A stretch of 8,431 nucleotides of DNA. Source: Planctomycetota bacterium. Its GTDB lineage: Bacteria; Planctomycetota; Planctomycetia; Pirellulales; UBA7805. The notes under the pieces are model-generated. The model worked only from the letters and a program-made list of their open reading frames with translations. It was not told where the DNA came from and did not search any database. A program made the position numbers and the translations under genes. The stretch is taken from positions 3,851 to 12,281 of the forward strand of contig JABABY010000042.1 in assembly GCA_014237955.1 (NCBI GenBank). Reading direction: 5' to 3'. Each line of letters opens with the position of its first letter. Position 1 is the stretch's first letter. This document shows positions 5,276 through 8,431 of this stretch, piece after piece.

Positions 5276-6235
5276 CTAATGGCGTTGCCGCTGTAAAAGT
5301 CGCTGCAGTACGATGAACACAAGTAGCAACCCGCCAATTGCGATTTTGGTCCACCAACTGTTCAAGTCTCCTTCGTAAACCGGAACGACAGTGATCACGC
5401 CAAGAATCAAGACACCGAGCAGTGTACCACCCATCGAACCGACACCCCCGGAGAGGAGCGTACCGCCGATGACCACGGCGGCGATGGCATCGAGTTCGAG
5501 AAGCTGTGCGACCGAGGCATCGCCCGACTGGGATCCGATGGCGTAGAGAATGCCCCCTCCGGCAGCACAAAGACCGCTCAGTGCATAAATCATGACGGTC
5601 GTACGCCCAACCGGAAGCCCCATTAAAAGTGCCGACGGTTCACTGCCGCCGATCGCATAGACGTTGCGGCCAAAGCGGGTATAGCGTGCAATGCCAATTG
5701 CCACCACAATCCCCACGATAAAAATGAGTGCCGGTAGGTTGAAGTCAAAAAGCAGGAAATCAACAAGTGGGTCAAAGGTCGCGTGGCCGGCGATGGAGAG
5801 CCGTTTCTCTTCGGTTAACACCAATGCGATACCCCGCGCGAGAAACATGGCAGCGAGCGTGACCAGAAAAGGGGGCAGCCGAAACCAGCGAATTACTACA
5901 CCGCTGGCCGTACCGAACAGGATACCACCGACGAGGACCATCGGGATTGCAAGTGGGACCGGCAGATTCCACTCGACGAGACACTTTGCCAGCAGGATGC
6001 TCGAAAGTGCGATGATTGCTCCAACCGAGAGGTCGATGCCCCCGGAAAGAATGACAAACGTCATCCCGATAGCCGCCAGTCCCAGCGGGGCATTGGTGGC
6101 GATCAATTCCGTAGTCTGGAACCAGGAGGCGAAACCCGGGTAACGCAGTGCTGCGGCTCCATAGAGAAGCAGAAAGACAGCGGCGGTGGCAACCAACGAC
6201 AGATGTTGGGGCTTGATTCTCAGGCGTGTCCTCAT
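5276..6235 (-). CDS. yjfF: Sugar ABC importer permease, YjfF-like
   Basis: 319 residues from ATG 6235, close to the length of E. coli YjfF. The ATG at 6331 is rejected because it lies inside the preceding gene and gives a non-hydrophobic extension. It is an inner-membrane permease of the BPD_transp_2 family (ribose/galactofuranose type), with about eight to ten membrane segments. Conserved motifs are the GIDLSVGAIIALSS loop-helix, the PPFLVTLAAMFLARGIAL segment, the EAA-like cytoplasmic region YAIGGSEPSALLMGLPVGR that contacts the ATPase, and ELDAIAAVVIGGTLLSGG. In E. coli, YtfT and YjfF form the membrane channel for galactofuranose. The ATG overlaps the stop of the ytfT-like gene in ATGA (6235-6232), and AAAGGGG lies a few bases upstream, so translation is probably coupled. 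It is the last gene of the operon, ending just before the candidate terminator. The real sugar is uncertain. Confidence 0.85.
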   Translation of the reverse strand: MRTRLRIKPQHLSLVATAAVFLLLYGAAALRYPGFASWFQTTELIATNAPLGLAAIGMTFVILSGGIDLSVGAIIALSSILLAKCLVEWNLPVPLAIPMVLVGGILFGTASGVVIRWFRLPPFLVTLAAMFLARGIALVLTEEKRLSIAGHATFDPLVDFLLFDFNLPALIFIVGIVVAIGIARYTRFGRNVYAIGGSEPSALLMGLPVGRTTVMIYALSGLCAAGGGILYAIGSQSGDASVAQLLELDAIAAVVIGGTLLSGGVGSMGGTLLGVLILGVITVVPVYEGDLNSWWTKIAIGGLLLVFIVLQRLLQRQRH

Positions 6236-7233
6236 CCGCGAACCCCTTTGCCGGTGAGTATTTGCCGCAGCGCAGCTGATTGGAGCAGGCAGACCACGAG
6301 TACCACAATTGCCTTGACGATCAGGTTCCACTCGGCAGGGATGCTCTGGCCGCCAATCTGTGTCATCAAGATGGTGGTCCCAAGCGTCTGGATAATCAGT
6401 GCGCCGATGATCGAGCCGGCCAGAAAAAATCGGCCGCCGGAGAGCGCCGTGCCGCCGATCACCACAGCCAAAATGGCGTCCAATTCCAGGTAGAGTCCGG
6501 CATTGTTGGCATCGGCCGCCGTGATATCCGAGGCATAGATCAAACCTGCTACGCCCGCAAAGAGGCCGCTTAATGTGTAGACAACTAGTCGCACGAGCCG
6601 CACGTTGAGCCCTGCATAGTGACTGGCCGTTGGGTTCTCACCGGCCGACTCAATAAAGAGGCCCAGGGCGGTATAGCGAACGGCTATCGCTGTAAAGAGA
6701 GCTGCAGCCAGGGCGATCCAGATCGTGACAGGCAGAAAAAAGAATATCCCTCCACCCAGATAGGCAAATCCAGGATGCCCTTCGATGGGGATAATTTGTC
6801 CGTCGGTGAGCAGTTGTGCGATCCCGCGACCGGCCACCATGAGGATCAAAGTTGCCACGATCGGTTGGATGCCTAATAGGGATACCAACAGACCGTTCCA
6901 GGCACCCGCTGCCAGAGAGGCTAGAAGCGTAATGAGCAGTGTTGGCAGCACGGGCATTCCAAAATCGGTCAACAGAACCGCTGAAATCGACCCTGCCATC
7001 GCCATTACCGCCCCGACCGAAAGATCGACGCCCGCGGTGGCGATCACCAGCGTCATGCCGAGTGACAGGAGTATTACCGGAGTGGCCCGGTCGAGGACAT
7101 CGACCAGCGAACCGGTCAACCGTCCCTCGGCGAAGTGGAGCGAAAAAAATTCCGGATTGAGCAGCGCGTTGAACAGTAGCAGAACGACCAATGCTGCCAG
7201 GGGCCAAGTGAGCTTGCGGAGCGACTCAGGCAT
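6232..7233 (-). CDS. ytfT: Sugar ABC importer permease, YtfT-like
   Basis: 333 residues from ATG 7233, close to E. coli YtfT. In-frame ATGs at 7275 and 7254 also exist, but only 7233 has a good ribosome binding site (AGAGGAC, 7241-7247, spacing 7), and it leaves an 8-base overlap with the ATPase gene. It is an inner-membrane permease of the BPD_transp_2 family. Motifs include the GVDLSVGAVMAMAG segment, GIQPIVATLILMVAGRGIAQLLTDG, the cytoplasmic ATPase-contact region ESAGENPTASHYAGLNVR, and LELDAILAVVIGGTALSGG. The last two resemble the neighbouring yjfF-like protein, as expected for a diverged pair forming a heterodimeric channel. Its stop codon overlaps the yjfF start by 4 bases. Assigned by sequence and by identical gene order to E. 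coli; the transported sugar (galactofuranose there) is inferred. Confidence 0.85.
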   Translation of the reverse strand: MPESLRKLTWPLAALVVLLLFNALLNPEFFSLHFAEGRLTGSLVDVLDRATPVILLSLGMTLVIATAGVDLSVGAVMAMAGSISAVLLTDFGMPVLPTLLITLLASLAAGAWNGLLVSLLGIQPIVATLILMVAGRGIAQLLTDGQIIPIEGHPGFAYLGGGIFFFLPVTIWIALAAALFTAIAVRYTALGLFIESAGENPTASHYAGLNVRLVRLVVYTLSGLFAGVAGLIYASDITAADANNAGLYLELDAILAVVIGGTALSGGRFFLAGSIIGALIIQTLGTTILMTQIGGQSIPAEWNLIVKAIVVLVVCLLQSAALRQILTGKGVRG

Positions 7234-8431
7234 CGGTTCGGTCCTCTGCCTCATCGGTGGGCTGCTCATCGGCAATGATGTGCATAATGCGCTCGAGTTG
7301 GATCTCTTCGCCCGTCAATTCGCCGATCTTTCGCCGGTCGCGGAGTACGACGACACGATGACTCTCGCGGCAGACCTCCGCAAGTTCGCTGGAGATGAAC
7401 AGCAGGGCCATTCCATCTGCACATAGTTCTGCAACAAGATTTTCAATCTCTGACTTTGCCCCGACATCGATCCCGCGGGTCGGTTCGTCGAGAATGAGGA
7501 TTTTGGGCTGCATCGCCAGCCAGCGGGCGAGGATCACCTTTTGTTGATTCCCGCCAGAAAGTTGTCCGACTGGCTTTTCGGAATTGGGCGTAGCGATATT
7601 CAGAGCCCGGATAAATCGATCGGCAAGAAGTTGCTGCTCGGAGCGTTTGATGCGGCGAAGCCAACCAAGCCGACCCTGCAGGGCAAGGACAATATTTTCC
7701 CGCACGCTCAGGTTCGGAATAATGCCCGCCTCCTTGCGATCTTCAGGTGCCAGCGCAATCCGGTTGTGAATCGCGGTGCGAGGACCATGTTTCCGCACGA
7801 TCTTTCCATTGACTTCGATCGTTCCGGAATCGGGCCGATCGATCCCGAACAGCAGGCGTGCGGTCTCGGTGCGACCCGAACCGAGCAGCCCCGCTAGCCC
7901 CACTACTTCGCCGCCGTGAATTTTCAAATCTATGTCTTCGACCGCTCCTTGCCGATTAAGACCTTGTGCCTGTAGGACGACAGACTGATCGCCTGTGGTT
8001 GCGGGGGTGGCATGTCTGTTTTCCATTTCCGCTACTTGGGAAACTTCTTTGCCGATCATCTTGCTGATGAGCTCGAGTCTCGGCAGTGACGCTGCCCCAT
8101 ACTCTCCGACGAGTTTGCCACCGCGGAGTACGGTGATCTGGTCACTGATTGCATACACCTGATCGAGAAAATGGCTGACAAAAACGATTCCCATACCGTC
8201 GTTGCGGAGTCGTCGTATCACGCGGAACAGCTGTTCGACTTCAGCTGTGTCGAGAGATGAGGTTGGCTCATCGAGTACAAGGACTTTTGCGTGCTGATCG
8301 AGTGCGCGCGCAATATTTTCGTCCGCGACCTGTTGCTCAGCTGCTTTTAATTGTCCTGACAACTGTTTTAACGTTGGACTCGACACATCAAGTGACCGCG
8401 CACGATCCATGTAGCTTCTAGCATTATCTAA
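7226..8431 (-). CDS. ytfR: Sugar ABC importer ATPase, YtfR-like, N-terminus beyond window
   Basis: 401 residues are visible; the frame is open to the window end. The ATG at 8410 is internal, because the first Walker A, Q-loop and about 100 residues are missing compared with the roughly 500-residue family. It carries two nucleotide-binding domains in one chain and powers import through YtfT/YjfF. Numbering from the edge: NBD1 has Walker B VLVLDEPTSSLD (50-61) and H-loop His87. NBD2 has Walker A GLLGSGRTE (181-189, Arg in place of Lys, usual in this family), signature LSGGN (291-295), Walker B ILILDEP (311-317), and ISSEL in place of the H-loop His (also usual). YtfR-specific stretches include FVSHFLDQVYAISDQITVLR and LLGSGRTETARLLFGI. 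The NBD1 signature region (LSGQLKAAEQQVADEN) is unusual: longer than in E. coli YtfR and without the usual Gly. It is the first gene of the operon in view; a ytfQ-like binding protein gene is expected to the right. Confidence 0.9.
   Translation of the reverse strand, partial: LDNARSYMDRARSLDVSSPTLKQLSGQLKAAEQQVADENIARALDQHAKVLVLDEPTSSLDTAEVEQLFRVIRRLRNDGMGIVFVSHFLDQVYAISDQITVLRGGKLVGEYGAASLPRLELISKMIGKEVSQVAEMENRHATPATTGDQSVVLQAQGLNRQGAVEDIDLKIHGGEVVGLAGLLGSGRTETARLLFGIDRPDSGTIEVNGKIVRKHGPRTAIHNRIALAPEDRKEAGIIPNLSVRENIVLALQGRLGWLRRIKRSEQQLLADRFIRALNIATPNSEKPVGQLSGGNQQKVILARWLAMQPKILILDEPTRGIDVGAKSEIENLVAELCADGMALLFISSELAEVCRESHRVVVLRDRRKIGELTGEEIQLERIMHIIADEQPTDEAEDRTDA
7241..7247 (-). promoter_or_regulatory. 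Ribosome binding site deciding the ytfT start
   Basis: AGAGGAC on the minus strand, 7 bases before ATG 7233 and within the end of the ATPase gene. The two upstream in-frame ATGs lack such a site. Confidence 0.5.

Noticed and set aside
5772..6308. Minus-strand alternative frame (178 aa) inside the yjfF-like gene
   Set aside because: Frame-shifted shadow of a clearly conserved permease; no motifs of its own.
6236..6331. Longer yjfF start at ATG 6331
   Set aside because: It would overlap ytfT by about 100 bases and add a charged, Cys-containing extension unlike the family; ATG 6235 gives the usual ATGA overlap.
6650..7426. Alternative frames on both strands inside the ytfT-like and ytfR-like genes
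   Set aside because: High-GC shadows; they cross the boundary of two conserved genes and show no domain.
8408..8410. ATG 8410 as the true start of the ATPase
   Set aside because: The frame stays open to the window edge and the conserved pre-signature region continues across it (ARSYMDRARSLDV); the first Walker A must lie outside.
1..8431. CRISPR, tRNA, rRNA, transposase, toxin-antitoxin or defence genes
   Set aside because: I looked for regular repeats, cloverleaf-like ends and family motifs and saw none. The phage-like S74 domain is not accompanied by any other phage gene.

Overview
The window reads as a chromosomal piece of a Gram-negative bacterium, most likely a member of the Planctomycetota. 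That assignment is an inference. It rests on a pseudopilin-like protein with an FTLIELLVVI head and an NVLFADGHV tail, on several small secreted charged or coiled-coil proteins of unknown function, and on the sparse arrangement of most genes. No rRNA, tRNA, CRISPR array, insertion sequence or phage structural module is visible.

Left part (1-2389). Two minus-strand genes each sit behind a good sigma70-like promoter with a 17-base spacer: a secreted His/Tyr-containing protein cut by the left edge, and a 111-residue histidine-rich protein. A plus-strand gene follows, encoding a secreted coiled-coil protein with a C-terminal domain resembling the self-cleaving endosialidase chaperone (peptidase S74) of phage tail spikes. 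It converges, 22 bases apart, with a DJ-1/PfpI-family gene.

Middle part (2390-5152). A 334-base non-coding stretch precedes a minus-strand pair: a lone pseudopilin-like protein, then a secreted coiled-coil protein containing 21-base heptad repeats. Divergent from them, across a 290-base region holding a perfect TATAAT, a 10-base palindrome and a 10-base direct repeat, is a plus-strand gene for a secreted protein with a Lys/Ala-rich segment and a nuclease-like (SNase) fold that has lost key catalytic residues.

Right part (5153-8431). A tightly packed, more GC-rich minus-strand operon encodes the ATPase and two permeases of a sugar ABC importer. Gene order and sequence match E. coli ytfR-ytfT-yjfF, the galactofuranose importer. 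The ATPase is cut by the right edge, and the binding-protein gene (ytfQ-like) is not in the window; by analogy it would lie just beyond 8431. The genes overlap by 8 and 4 bases, so translation is probably coupled. The operon ends in a convergent intergenic region with two interleaved inverted repeats, one of them a plausible terminator.

I found no complete novel multi-gene system. The most unusual items are the S74-like chaperone domain on a non-phage secreted protein, the catalytically degraded SNase-like protein with a histone-H1-like tail, the expanded first signature motif of the ABC ATPase, and the interleaved inverted repeats at 5155-5243.
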